This document shows, in pieces, positions 1 through 7,967 of a DNA stretch of 64,000 bases. Origin of the DNA: Azoarcus sp. Lineage in GTDB: Bacteria > Pseudomonadota > Gammaproteobacteria > Burkholderiales > Rhodocyclaceae. Both the position numbers and the translations under genes were made by a program. Position 1 is the stretch's first letter, and the number at the start of each line of letters is the position of its first letter. The DNA lies in assembly GCA_020725025.1 (NCBI GenBank), contig DYFV01000004.1, forward strand, positions 57,176-121,175, given 5' to 3'. Below the pieces are notes generated by a model. The model saw nothing but the letters and a program-made list of their open reading frames with translations, made no database searches and was not told the DNA's origin.

Positions 1-143
1 ACCAGCAGGTGGCCCTGGGCCAGCACGGCGACGAGCACCCGCTCGAGGAAGTGGTCCTGCCCGACCACCACGCGCTTGACCTCGTAGAGGATGCGCTCCA
101 TCAGGGCGGAGACCTCGCCCTGGTCCGTTTCTCGATTGTGCAT
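1..143 (-). CDS. MoxR-type AAA+ ATPase, N-terminal fragment (cut by window edge)
   Basis: Only the first 47 codons are in the window; the gene continues beyond base 1. The start is ATG at 143 with a GGGGAGGA ribosome site just upstream. The translated start contains VKRVVVGQDHFLERVLVAVL followed by GHLLV. This is the typical N-terminal stretch of MoxR ATPases before the Walker A loop, which is not visible here. MoxR proteins are cytoplasmic ATPases thought to act as chaperones for VWA-domain partners. A BatA-like VWA gene lies about 1.2 kb away on the other strand. It follows the protease gene at 177-1127 after 33 bases, so the two are probably cotranscribed. The family call rests on a short stretch. 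Confidence 0.7.
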   Translation of the reverse strand, partial: MHNRETDQGEVSALMERILYEVKRVVVGQDHFLERVLVAVLAQGHLL

Positions 144-176
144 GGGACTTGGTCCTCCCCGACTTGTCGATGGTGG

Positions 177-1127
177 TTAGAACGGCGGCACGCCGGCGGC
201 CGAGGCGGCGTTTTCGATGGGGACGGCGAAGCCGATGCCGACGAAGAAGCCTTGTTCGGTGGGGTTGAGCACGGCCGTGACGATGCCCACCACCTCGCCG
301 CTCATGGTCACGAGCGGCCCCCCCGAACTGCCCGGGTTGGCCGCGGCGTCGAACTGGATCAGATTCGTCAGCAGGCGCTCGCCCTCCGGCGAGCGGAATT
401 CGCGCCCGAGGCCGGATATCACTCCTTCGGTCACCGAGGGCCCGACGCCGAAGGGGAAGCCGACCGCGATGACCGGCTCGCCCGGCTCGAGATCGGCGGT
501 CGAGCGCAGGGTGGCCGCCACCAGGTCGTCCGGCACGCTGCTCGTCTGCAGCACCGCCAGATCGTGCTCGGGACGCACCCCGACGACCGTGGCGTCCGAC
601 TCGAGACCGTCGGCGAAGGTCACCTGTATCCGCTGGGCGCCGGCCACCACGTGGAGATTGGTGAGGATGACGCCGCGGTCGATCACGACCACGCCGGTCC
701 CCACGCTGCGCCCGGACTCACCGTCGCCGTTCGAGGTCTTGCGGAAGCTGCGCACGCGGACCACCGACGGGGCGATGATGCGTTGGGCGCGGAGCGTGGC
801 CGGGGTCTGGCGCTCGAGGGTGCGCAGGACGGTCATTTCCACTTCGTGCCGGCTCAGCCCGCCCGGCACCGGCCAGTAGGCATGCAGGCCGAACGCGACG
901 ATCGATACCCCCGCCACGGCGGCGGCGAGCCAGCGCAGCCAGGGCCGCCGCAGCAACGCGCGCCGGGGCGCCGACGAAACCGGCGAGGACGCGCCTCCGG
1001 GGGCGGCGACGGCCTCTTCCTTACTCTTCGCGCCGGTTTCGGTGGGGTATTCGGGAGCCGGCCCGCGTGAACGCGGCCCCCCTGAGCGGCGCGCTCCGGA
1101 ACTGCTGTACAGGGCAGCGCGTCTCAT
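177..1127 (-). CDS. membrane-anchored HtrA/DegP-like trypsin-family serine protease without PDZ domain
   Basis: The product is 316 residues. A basic, disordered N-terminus is followed by one membrane segment at about residues 65-85, so the protease domain should face the periplasm. The trypsin-like triad is visible: His159 in TNLHVVAG, Asp189 in PEHDLAVL and Ser268 in NPGSSGGPL. The chain ends soon after the catalytic domain, so no PDZ domain is present, unlike DegP or DegS. ATG at 1127 is preceded by GGGGAGT. The frame is open further upstream, but that part is low-complexity and antisense to the VWA gene, so I reject it. The likely role is envelope protein quality control or regulated proteolysis. 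The substrate is unknown. Confidence 0.85.
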   Translation of the reverse strand: MRRAALYSSSGARRSGGPRSRGPAPEYPTETGAKSKEEAVAAPGGASSPVSSAPRRALLRRPWLRWLAAAVAGVSIVAFGLHAYWPVPGGLSRHEVEMTVLRTLERQTPATLRAQRIIAPSVVRVRSFRKTSNGDGESGRSVGTGVVVIDRGVILTNLHVVAGAQRIQVTFADGLESDATVVGVRPEHDLAVLQTSSVPDDLVAATLRSTADLEPGEPVIAVGFPFGVGPSVTEGVISGLGREFRSPEGERLLTNLIQFDAAANPGSSGGPLVTMSGEVVGIVTAVLNPTEQGFFVGIGFAVPIENAASAAGVPPF

Positions 1128-1405
1128 GACCTGACTCCCCGATGTGTCCGAAGCGATGCGCCGGACGCATCCGGAAGCCGGAAGCAAGGGCGGGTTCGGC
1201 CTTTCGGCGGCATGGTGGTGGACATCTGGTTGGTCCCCGACGCGCTGGCTGAACCTGTTCGACTCCGCCTGCGGCGAGAAAATTCCGGCACGTATTTCGC
1301 GTGCTAAATTCAGAGGGAGCCCGCAGGCGACGAACCGTCGCACCAGCGCGGCGTCGTGCGCCGCTGCCTCGCCGAAACCGAGTGCGCCACGCGGGAGAAA
1401 CGCGG

Positions 1406-2461
1406 ATGACTTTGCTCTGGCCGCACATGCTCGGGCTGCTGCTTGCCCTGCCCTTGCTCGTGGGGATCTACATCCTGCTGCTGCGGCGCAGACGCCGCGA
1501 CGCCTTGCGCTTTCCGGACACGGCGCTGGTACGCGAGGCGATCGGCCCGGGACAGCGGGTGCGCCGGCACGTGCCGCCGCTGCTCCTGCTGCTCGCGCTG
1601 GCGGTCGCAATCGGCGCGATGGCCCGTCCGACCGCGGTCGTGACCCTGCCTACCGAGCAGCGCACCATCGTACTGGCCATCGACGTCTCGCTCAGCATGA
1701 GTGCCACCGACGTCGATCCCAACCGCCTCGTCGCCGCTCAGGAAGCGGCGCGCGCCTTCGTGCAGGACCAGCCTGCCGACGTACGCATCGCGGTGGTGTC
1801 CTTCGCAGGCACCGCTTCGGTGGTGCAGGCCCCGACCAACGATCGCGAGGCGCTGGTGGCGGCCATCGACCAGCTCCAGCTCGACCGCCACACCGCCATC
1901 GGGAGCGGCATCATCCTCGCCCTGGCGACCGTTTTCCCCGAGGCGGGCATCGACCTCGAGGCGGCGGTGTTCAACGGCGGCATCGCCAGCCAGCGCAACC
2001 GGGCCGGCGCCACGCCTCTCGCGAAGCCGAACGAGGCCGCGCCTCTGGCGCCGGTGGAACCCGGCTCCTATGGGTCGGCCGCGATCATCCTGCTCACCGA
2101 CGGCCGGCGCACGACCGGACCGGACCCCATCGAGGCCGCCGCCATGGCCGCCGACCGCGGCGTGCGCGTGTTCACGGTAGGCTTCGGCACGCCGGAGGGA
2201 TCCACGGTAAACACCGAAGGTCTCTCCATCTTCATGCGCTTCGACGAGGAGACACTGCAGGCCATCGCCGAGGTGACCCGCGGCCGCTATTTCCACGCCG
2301 CCACCGCGGCCGACCTGCGCAAGATCTACCAGGACCTCAACGCGCGCATCGTACTGGAACGCAAGGAGACCGAGCTGACCGCGCTCGCCGCCGCCGCGGC
2401 GGCGCTGCTCGCGCTGGCGGCGGCCGCGCTGTCGCTGGTGTGGTTCAACCGCGCGGCTTGA
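1406..2461 (+). CDS. BatA-like VWA-domain inner-membrane protein
   Basis: The product is 351 residues with hydrophobic segments near residues 5-25 and 53-70 and a C-terminal anchor rich in Ala and Leu (about 325-348). The VWA metal-ion adhesion site is visible as D93-V-S95-L-S97. It is followed by the usual alternating Rossmann pattern with LLTDGRRTTGPD. This layout matches Bat/aerotolerance-operon VWA proteins, which are thought to work with MoxR ATPases. The start ATG at 1406 has GGGAGAAA upstream. The gene is divergent from the protease, with a 278-base gap. DUF58 and TPR Bat partners are not in view. Family assignment is secure; function is inferred. Confidence 0.85.
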   Translation: MTLLWPHMLGLLLALPLLVGIYILLLRRRRRDALRFPDTALVREAIGPGQRVRRHVPPLLLLLALAVAIGAMARPTAVVTLPTEQRTIVLAIDVSLSMSATDVDPNRLVAAQEAARAFVQDQPADVRIAVVSFAGTASVVQAPTNDREALVAAIDQLQLDRHTAIGSGIILALATVFPEAGIDLEAAVFNGGIASQRNRAGATPLAKPNEAAPLAPVEPGSYGSAAIILLTDGRRTTGPDPIEAAAMAADRGVRVFTVGFGTPEGSTVNTEGLSIFMRFDEETLQAIAEVTRGRYFHAATAADLRKIYQDLNARIVLERKETELTALAAAAAALLALAAAALSLVWFNRAA

Positions 2462-2471
2462 GCTGCGGCCG

Positions 2472-4049
2472 CTACTGGCCGACGCCGAGGCGCATGTCGA
2501 AGCGATAGCGCCAGAACACCCCGGCCCGCCAGGCCTGGGCCATGGCGGCGTCGCGCTCGCGTCCGAGCTGCTCGTACTCCACGCCGATGGTGTGCTGCTC
2601 GTGCCGATAGCGGTAGTCGAGCAGCAGGCCGTAGTCCTCGCGCTCGGCGAGAACACCCGCCTCCAGCGTGCGGTAGTCGAGCCGCATCCCGAGCCGATGC
2701 GGGCCGCGCGCGGCGTCCAGGCGCAGCGTCGGGTTGAGCACGGAGCCGCGGTCCGCGCCCGCCCGCACCCGGTAGTCGACGCCCGGCGTGGCGGCCACGT
2801 CGACGAAGCCCAGGTCGAAGGTCCGTGCGTGTGACAGGCTCACTCGGTGTTCGCTGCCGCCGCCGTCGGCGGAGACGCGATCCTCGAGCCCCACCCAGGC
2901 CAGCGCGAGGCGCGTTGAGCTGCCGTGCCCGCCGGCCGCACGGATGCTCCAGCGCGCCTCGGTGCTGCGGGTGTCCACCGAGCCCCAGGCGTTCTCCCGG
3001 AAGCGACGGCTCAGATCCCAGCGCTGGTCCATCCATTCCAGCCAGCCCAGGGTGCGCGGAAGGTCGACCGTGAGGCCATAGCCCTCGGAGGCGAGCTGCT
3101 GGTCGCTCGCCTGCCTCAGGTTGCGGTCATAGCGGCCGCGCAGCCCCATGCCGAAAGGAAAACGCCAGCCCGCATTGGCCGCAAGCTCGCGGCTGTCGCG
3201 CTCCACCGTGGTGCCGAGGGGCGCGAAACCCTCGCCATGGCGCCGGTAACGCACCTCGTAGTCGAGCGGCAAGGTGCGGTCGGATGCTCGCAACTGCATG
3301 CGCAGCCCGCTGCCGGCCGGCGTACCGCCTGCGACCACGCGCCCGTGGACGCGTGCCCACTCCGCCTCGGCGGCCACGTCCTGCCGTGCCCAGAGCGAGA
3401 AATCGCGCGCCGCGGCGATGCTGGTGACCAGCCGCCCCGAGGCGGTGCCAGGCACCGGCCGGGCCGCCTGCTGGAACACCGCGTTGACCGCGTAGCGACC
3501 GAGCTCCGGGTCCTGGACCAGCCAGGACGCCCCCTGATAGCGATTGCCCAGGACCTGACCGGTGCGCCAGTCGGTCCGTTCGCGGCCGGACACCCACATC
3601 ACCGAATGGCGGCCGTCGCCGCCGAAGGCGGGCTGCAGTTCGAGGCGCGCTGCCTGCAGACGCCGATCGAGCGTCATCGGCGAGAAGCGCACCCGCTGGT
3701 CGCCCAGCTCGATCCGATACGGCAAGGTCGCGCCGCCGTCCTCGTAGCGGAAGTTGAGCCATTCGGTGATCAGCCCCTGTCCCGCGTGGCGATAGCCGGA
3801 GTGATCGACCACGCCCGAGGTGTTGAGCTCCCAGCGGCTCGCCGCGTCGGGCCGGGCGGCGAGCCGCAGATCGAACTCCTGGTGGAAGTGGTCACCCTCG
3901 TGCTCCCAGGGCACTGCTGCCGGGTCGCCGCCGATCTCGTAACGCTCGAAGCGCAGACCGGTGCCGCCGGAAGCCTCGATGGCCGCCCGCGCGCCCGGCA
4001 TCGCGCCCAGCAGGAGCGTCATCGCCATGACAAGACCGGTGCGCCGCAT
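2472..4049 (-). CDS. predicted outer-membrane beta-barrel protein of unknown function
   Basis: The product is 525 residues. A signal peptide (MRRTGLVMAMTLLLGAMPGARAA) is followed by a long series of alternating amphipathic stretches rich in Arg, Tyr, Trp and Gly, such as RYDRNLRQ and YRYRHEQHTIGVEYEQLG. This is typical of a large outer-membrane beta-barrel, and the C-terminal strand WRAGVFWRYRFDMRLGVGQ fits. I cannot place it in a named family. It is the last gene of a three-gene operon: the TGA of the upstream gene overlaps its ATG (TGATG). Coexpression with two small exported proteins suggests an envelope assembly or a transport pore, but that is inference. Confidence 0.7.
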   Translation of the reverse strand: MRRTGLVMAMTLLLGAMPGARAAIEASGGTGLRFERYEIGGDPAAVPWEHEGDHFHQEFDLRLAARPDAASRWELNTSGVVDHSGYRHAGQGLITEWLNFRYEDGGATLPYRIELGDQRVRFSPMTLDRRLQAARLELQPAFGGDGRHSVMWVSGRERTDWRTGQVLGNRYQGASWLVQDPELGRYAVNAVFQQAARPVPGTASGRLVTSIAAARDFSLWARQDVAAEAEWARVHGRVVAGGTPAGSGLRMQLRASDRTLPLDYEVRYRRHGEGFAPLGTTVERDSRELAANAGWRFPFGMGLRGRYDRNLRQASDQQLASEGYGLTVDLPRTLGWLEWMDQRWDLSRRFRENAWGSVDTRSTEARWSIRAAGGHGSSTRLALAWVGLEDRVSADGGGSEHRVSLSHARTFDLGFVDVAATPGVDYRVRAGADRGSVLNPTLRLDAARGPHRLGMRLDYRTLEAGVLAEREDYGLLLDYRYRHEQHTIGVEYEQLGRERDAAMAQAWRAGVFWRYRFDMRLGVGQ

Positions 4050-4501
4050 CACGGCACCCGCTGGGCGATGCGCAGGATCCATTCCTGGCGCGTCGGCAGG
4101 CGCTGCAGCCGCCCCTGGGCATCGGAATACTCGACCAGCCCCTGCAGCCGCACCAGCACCTCGCTCTCCCGCCCGTCGGGCAGTGCCCGCTGCGACAGGG
4201 TCTGCACCGTGCCGACGGAGAGGATGGTGAACCGCGCATCGAGGGGCGGCCAGTGCCGGAGCTCGTCCACCAGACGCTCTCGGCCGGGGAAGTCGTCTGC
4301 CAGGAACGCCGCGAGATCGCCGCCCGGCCATGCCGCTGCGAGCTCGCGCACGAAGTCCACGACCCGCTCCACCGGGACGGGGACGACCGGCACCGCCTCT
4401 GCCTGCGGATCGGTGCCCACGATAGGAACGATCTCGCGCAGGCGCTCGGCCTGCACCGGCAGGGCGAGGGTTGCGAGCAGAAAAACCGCGTAGCGGCTCA
4501 C
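4049..4501 (-). CDS. small exported protein, middle gene of beta-barrel operon
   Basis: The product is 150 residues and starts with GTG at 4501, inside the GTGA overlap with the upstream stop. A signal peptide (about residues 1-18, ending VQA) precedes a soluble alpha/beta domain of about 130 residues. That domain contains VRELAAAWPGGDLAAFLADD and later VLVRLQGLVEYSD. The pattern recalls NTF2/SnoaL-like small domains (helix, then strands with an added loop), but I cannot confirm this. It is presumably periplasmic. Tight overlap with both neighbours implies a shared transcript and a shared job with the beta-barrel protein. Function unknown. Confidence 0.65.
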   Translation of the reverse strand: MSRYAVFLLATLALPVQAERLREIVPIVGTDPQAEAVPVVPVPVERVVDFVRELAAAWPGGDLAAFLADDFPGRERLVDELRHWPPLDARFTILSVGTVQTLSQRALPDGRESEVLVRLQGLVEYSDAQGRLQRLPTRQEWILRIAQRVP

Positions 4502-4860
4502 GGCCGCCTTTCTCCACCGGTGAAGCCCGGCAGCGGCATCTCCAGCACCGGCGCGCCATCCAGGGTGGACGCCCGCAGCACCCTGATCTCGACGCCGCCG
4601 CAGGCCTCGAGGATGAGTGCCGCGATACGCCCGCGCTCGGCCGCGGGCACCGCCACGGCCTCTTCCAGGCCACGATAGGCTTTGGCGAGAGTGGGGCAGG
4701 CAGAGGCATCGGGCCGCTCACCCGGTGCCCCGCCCCCGGCATGCGCCGGGATCGCGGTTCCCACCGCGAGCACGGCCAGCACGGGCAGGGTCGGTGCCCA
4801 CCACGGCGAAGGACGGGCGCGTTGCGGATGGCCGGCAGGCGGGGTAGTGGGCGAAGGCAT
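4498..4860 (-). CDS. small exported protein, first gene of beta-barrel operon
   Basis: The product is 120 residues. After a Pro-rich N-terminus there is one hydrophobic stretch (LPVLAVLAVGTAIPAHA, about residues 29-45). It could be a signal peptide cleaved after AHA or a membrane anchor. The mature part has two cysteines (ACPTLA and EACGG), possibly a disulfide in the periplasm. No named family is recognised. Its TGA overlaps the GTG start of the next gene. No strong ribosome site precedes the ATG at 4860, so a downstream start is possible. It is probably the promoter-proximal gene of the operon. Confidence 0.55.
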   Translation of the reverse strand: MPSPTTPPAGHPQRARPSPWWAPTLPVLAVLAVGTAIPAHAGGGAPGERPDASACPTLAKAYRGLEEAVAVPAAERGRIAALILEACGGVEIRVLRASTLDGAPVLEMPLPGFTGGERRP

Positions 4861-5232
4861 GCGCCGAGTCTGGCCTGTCTCCCGCGGCCGGTCAAACGGC
4901 CGGGCGCCGACCGGCGGTGCGGCGCCGACCGGCGCCCGATGCCTGGGGGCGCCTCGCCGTCCGGGCCGCCCCTGCGTCCGCCCCGGAACAAAGTCACGTA
5001 TTACTTATGGATTGGATGGCGGCCGGCTGTTCATGCTGCTAGGATGGGAGCAGAAATGAAATCGGCAAGCCCCGACCGATCGGGCGGGAGCGAAAACTGA
5101 CCATTCCACGGGGCGCTGACCCCAGCGGCGGAGCCGCCGGAAGTCGCCGAAGCGCAGGCTCGAAGCTTACCGACGACCGTCGGGTCCTTACGGCCATGCC
5201 ACGACGACCCCGCGCCCGCCGGACGACCGAAC
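4861..5232. other. 372-base intergenic region between divergent genes, with several hairpins
   Basis: No coding sequence is supported here. The right half holds several short inverted repeats, for example GGCGG/CCGCC close to 5135 and CCGAC/GTCGG near 5170-5185. There is also a possible long-range pairing of GCCCCG with CGGGGC (about 5072-5115). This could be a leader RNA of the gene at 5233 or simply GC-rich folding potential. I could not match it to a riboswitch class. Promoters for both divergent units should lie here. Confidence 0.3.
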
Positions 5233-5685
5233 ATGCGAGCGAAAAGCGCGGTTGCTTTCCTGTCACGCGGCCTGATCGCACTGGCCGCGTGCTGCCTCGC
5301 CCCCGCTGCCCCGGCCACGGACGGCACCGCGATTTCCGCCCCTGCGACGACCGTCTGGACCTGCTGGCACAACGGCAAGACGCGGATCCTGTGCCGTCTG
5401 AGCCGGGCACCCGAGTGGGGCACCGCGGAGGCGGCGGAGCTTGCCGCCCCCTACCCCGGCCAGATGGTCCTGCCCCTCGCCGTGCGCGAGATCCGCGAGC
5501 AGCCGATGCGCCTTTACGGGCGCACCCTGGTCATCCCGATGTTCTCCACGCCCGAGCTCGCGGCCAACTCCGAGATGCTCGCGGATGCCGTGATGTGCGG
5601 CGCCCGCCCGGCCTGTCGGGTGGATTTCTTCCACGATGTCGCAGGGCTCGCCAGCTTGTACGAGGAGGATCCGGCACTCGACTAG
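5233..5685 (+). CDS. exported protein of unknown function
   Basis: The product is 150 residues with a signal peptide at about residues 1-29 (GLIALAACCLAPAAPA). The mature part has four cysteines: two in TVWTCWHNG and TRILCRLS, and two in VMCGARPACRVDFF. They could form two disulfides in the periplasm. I do not recognise a family. The start ATG at 5233 is chosen because it gives a complete signal peptide. The gene precedes the small Rossmann protein by 75 bases and may share its transcript. Function unknown. Confidence 0.6.
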   Translation: MRAKSAVAFLSRGLIALAACCLAPAAPATDGTAISAPATTVWTCWHNGKTRILCRLSRAPEWGTAEAAELAAPYPGQMVLPLAVREIREQPMRLYGRTLVIPMFSTPELAANSEMLADAVMCGARPACRVDFFHDVAGLASLYEEDPALD

Positions 5686-5760
5686 CCTGCCGCGCCCCCG
5701 CGCCCCTCCGCTTTCCCCGCCGTCGCCCCGGGCGCCGGCCTTCTACCAGGAGATCACCGC

Positions 5761-6138
5761 ATGAACCGCATCCGCATCGCGCTCGTCGGTGCCGGCGAGA
5801 CCGGCACCCCTCTGCTTCGCCAGCTTCTCGATGCGCCCTTCGTGGAGCTCGTAGGGGTGGCCGACCTCTCCGAGTCCCAGCCGGGCATGCAGCTCGCAAA
5901 GTCGCGCGGCGTGCGCACCACGCTGGATTTCATGGACCTCGCCCGTCTGGGCGCCGGGGTCGACATCATCATCGACGTGACCGGCGTGGCCAAGGTGCGC
6001 GAGACGCTGCGCCAGCACTTCCAGGAGACCGGCAACCACCACACCATCATCATGCACGAGCTGATCGCGGTGCTCCTCATGTCCCTGTCGCGCGGCGAGC
6101 TCGTCACGATGAAGCACGGAGCGGTGGACTACGGTTGA
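5761..6138 (+). CDS. small NAD(P)-binding Rossmann protein (homoserine-dehydrogenase-like nucleotide domain only)
   Basis: The product is 125 residues. The N-terminus IRIALVGAGETGTPLLRQLL carries the GxGxxG dinucleotide loop. It is followed by LVGVADLSESQPGMQLA and VDIIIDVTG, the pattern of NAD-binding domains in homoserine dehydrogenase and related oxidoreductases. There is no catalytic domain, so it is either a stand-alone nucleotide sensor or a partner subunit. A histidine-rich NHHTIIMHEL segment follows the second half of the fold. ATG at 5761 has AGGAGATC upstream. Substrate unknown. Confidence 0.65.
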   Translation: MNRIRIALVGAGETGTPLLRQLLDAPFVELVGVADLSESQPGMQLAKSRGVRTTLDFMDLARLGAGVDIIIDVTGVAKVRETLRQHFQETGNHHTIIMHELIAVLLMSLSRGELVTMKHGAVDYG

Positions 6139-6246
6139 TCGGGAGGCGCGAGTGTCCGTAAGCCCACTCCGTCTCGACCCGTCTAAGATGGGCATGTGCC
6201 GGCGGCAGGCGAGGGGCGCGCCGCCGGGCACGCGGAGAGTGCGACG

Positions 6247-6858
6247 ATGGACGCGTCACTGACCACCGATGGCGGCGGCATCCGCTGGGACGACCCGGGC
6301 CTTGCCGCCGTTCGGCGCGACATGCTGCGTTTCGCGCAGATTCAGCTGCGCGACGCGGCCGTGGCCGAGGACATGGTGCAGGAGGCGCTGCTTGCGGCGA
6401 TGAACCACACTGCCGACTTCGCCGGACGGTCTGCGGTGAAGACCTGGCTCTTTGCGATCCTGCGCAACAAGATCGTCGATCACCTCCGCAAGTCTTCGCG
6501 CGAGGTCACGGCCTCGGAGATCGTCGCCGACGGGGAGGACGAGCCGGATTTCGATCGCCTGTTCCGCGAGTCGGGACACTGGCAGCCTGCCGAGCGTCCC
6601 GCCGCGTGGGCGGATCCGGACGCCGCCTTCACGCAGAAGGAGTTCTGGCAGGTATTCGATGCCTGCGTGAACCACCTGCCGGAGCGGCTCGCCCGCGTCT
6701 ATATGATGCGCGAGTTCCTCGAGCTCGAAACCGCGGAGATCTGCGCGCAGCTGGGCATCACCACGAACAACTGCTGGGTCATTCTGCACCGCGCGCGCAC
6801 CGCGCTGCGGGAGTGTCTGGAAGACAGCTGGTTTCACGGAGGGTCCGTGCCATGTTGA
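6247..6858 (+). CDS. RNA polymerase ECF-type sigma factor
   Basis: The product is 203 residues. Region 2 is visible as RFAQIQLRDAAVAEDMVQEA and VKTWLFAILRNKIVDHLRKS; region 4 as LPERLARVYMMREFLELE with AEICAQLGITTNNCWVILHR. This matches the small sigma-70 family (TIGR02943 type) that is paired with a zinc-finger anti-sigma. ATG at 6247 follows GGAGAGT at good distance; an in-frame GTG at 6196 is less likely. Its stop overlaps the start of the anti-sigma gene by seven bases, so the two are translated together. The signal it answers to is not apparent from the window. Confidence 0.88.
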   Translation: MDASLTTDGGGIRWDDPGLAAVRRDMLRFAQIQLRDAAVAEDMVQEALLAAMNHTADFAGRSAVKTWLFAILRNKIVDHLRKSSREVTASEIVADGEDEPDFDRLFRESGHWQPAERPAAWADPDAAFTQKEFWQVFDACVNHLPERLARVYMMREFLELETAEICAQLGITTNNCWVILHRARTALRECLEDSWFHGGSVPC

Positions 6859-7040
6859 GCTGCAAGGAGGCGACCCGCCTGATGTCGGAGGAACAGGACC
6901 GCGCGCTCACCGTGCGCGAACGCACGGCCCTGCGCTACCACACCTTGCTCTGCGTGGGCTGCACCCGCTATCGCCGGCACCTCGATGTCCTGCGCCGGGC
7001 GGCCGAGCGCTTCCGCAAGGGGATGTTCGAGCAGGAGTGA
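6852..7040 (+). CDS. small zinc-finger anti-sigma factor (zf-HC2 type)
   Basis: The product is 62 residues. It has the anti-sigma zinc-finger pattern: an early Cys in MLSCKEATRLMSEEQD, then HTLLCVGC (HxxxCxxC), which together would bind one zinc. There is no membrane segment, so it is a soluble anti-sigma. The ATG at 6852 overlaps the end of the sigma gene, which supports a functional pair. It should bind the sigma factor encoded just upstream and release it on a redox or metal signal, as in related ZAS proteins. The signal is an inference from the family. Confidence 0.8.
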   Translation: MLSCKEATRLMSEEQDRALTVRERTALRYHTLLCVGCTRYRRHLDVLRRAAERFRKGMFEQE

Positions 7041-7049
7041 TGCGCAGGC

Positions 7050-7817
7050 TCACTCGCCCGCCTCGAAGCGCAGGTCGCCGAACCAGGCCGTGACCGCCTC
7101 GCGGGTGTTGTCGGTGTCGGCGCTCACCGCGACCCCCACCACCGGCGGTGCCGGCTCGCCGAAGGCGGCCTGGAAGTCGGCCGCGACGTTGCGCCGCACC
7201 TCCAGCCATTGACCGGTGCGCGCAATGCCGCTCTCCACCACGACCATGTGCACCCGGTCGGTGTAGGGGTTGGGCCCGCGCGCCCCGACCGCCTGGGCGT
7301 TGCCCCACACGTAGGCGATCGCCGCCGTGGGGAGCTCCGTGCCGTGCAGGCTTCTCGCGAGCGCGATCTTCACCCGGTCTACCAGCGGCAGGCGCTCGCT
7401 CGGGTAGTCGAAGAGCACGTATACCCGCGCGGCGTAGTCGTCGCCCGACTTGCGCATGAAGTCGGAGCCGGCCACCACGTTCGACACCTTCCACCGCCAG
7501 GTGAGGACCGGCGTCCTGGCGGGGTCGACCGTCACCGGATGGACCAGGGTGGACGCGGCCGACGAGGAGCTCACCTGCAACACGGTATGACCGCCGTCCT
7601 CCACGAGCGCGAAGCGGTTCTCGCGCTCGACCTTGGGCAGGGTCTGGTGCCGCCAGGGCGGGGGCGGCTCGCCCCCCGGCGCCGCCTGGGAAAAGGGCGT
7701 GAGCTTGCCCGGCGCAGCCTGCGCGACCGCGGCGCCGGCGAGCACCGCCGCCAGCAGCATGACAAGGCCGCGCGGCGTACGCGCACCGGGCTTTGCTGGC
7801 ATCATGCGGATCTTCAT
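7050..7817 (-). CDS. exported DUF3047 protein
   Basis: The product is 255 residues from the ATG at 7817. A signal peptide (about residues 8-35) ends in AQAAPG. The mature domain has the DUF3047 pattern: LTWRWKVSNVVAGSD, then DDYAARVYVLFDYPSE, IAYVWGN and WFGDLRFEAGE. These proteins are periplasmic and probably carbohydrate-binding-like beta-sandwiches of unknown role. Upstream in-frame ATG (7838) and TTG (7841) codons exist; I prefer 7817 for signal-peptide length and AGGCGAAGA upstream. It is convergent with the sigma pair (nine-base gap) and divergent from arsS. Confidence 0.75.
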   Translation of the reverse strand: MKIRMMPAKPGARTPRGLVMLLAAVLAGAAVAQAAPGKLTPFSQAAPGGEPPPPWRHQTLPKVERENRFALVEDGGHTVLQVSSSSAASTLVHPVTVDPARTPVLTWRWKVSNVVAGSDFMRKSGDDYAARVYVLFDYPSERLPLVDRVKIALARSLHGTELPTAAIAYVWGNAQAVGARGPNPYTDRVHMVVVESGIARTGQWLEVRRNVAADFQAAFGEPAPPVVGVAVSADTDNTREAVTAWFGDLRFEAGE

Positions 7818-7967
7818 CGATTCTTCGCCTGTCCTCATCAAATAGCGATGCAGCGCGCGCCGGCCTGCATGCCCCTTCCTCAGGACCGCACGCGCGTGTA
7901 AGGAGTTCGGCGCCCATACGACAAACGGGAAAGCGCCCCCCTATAACCACCCTCGCAGAGGATCTGC

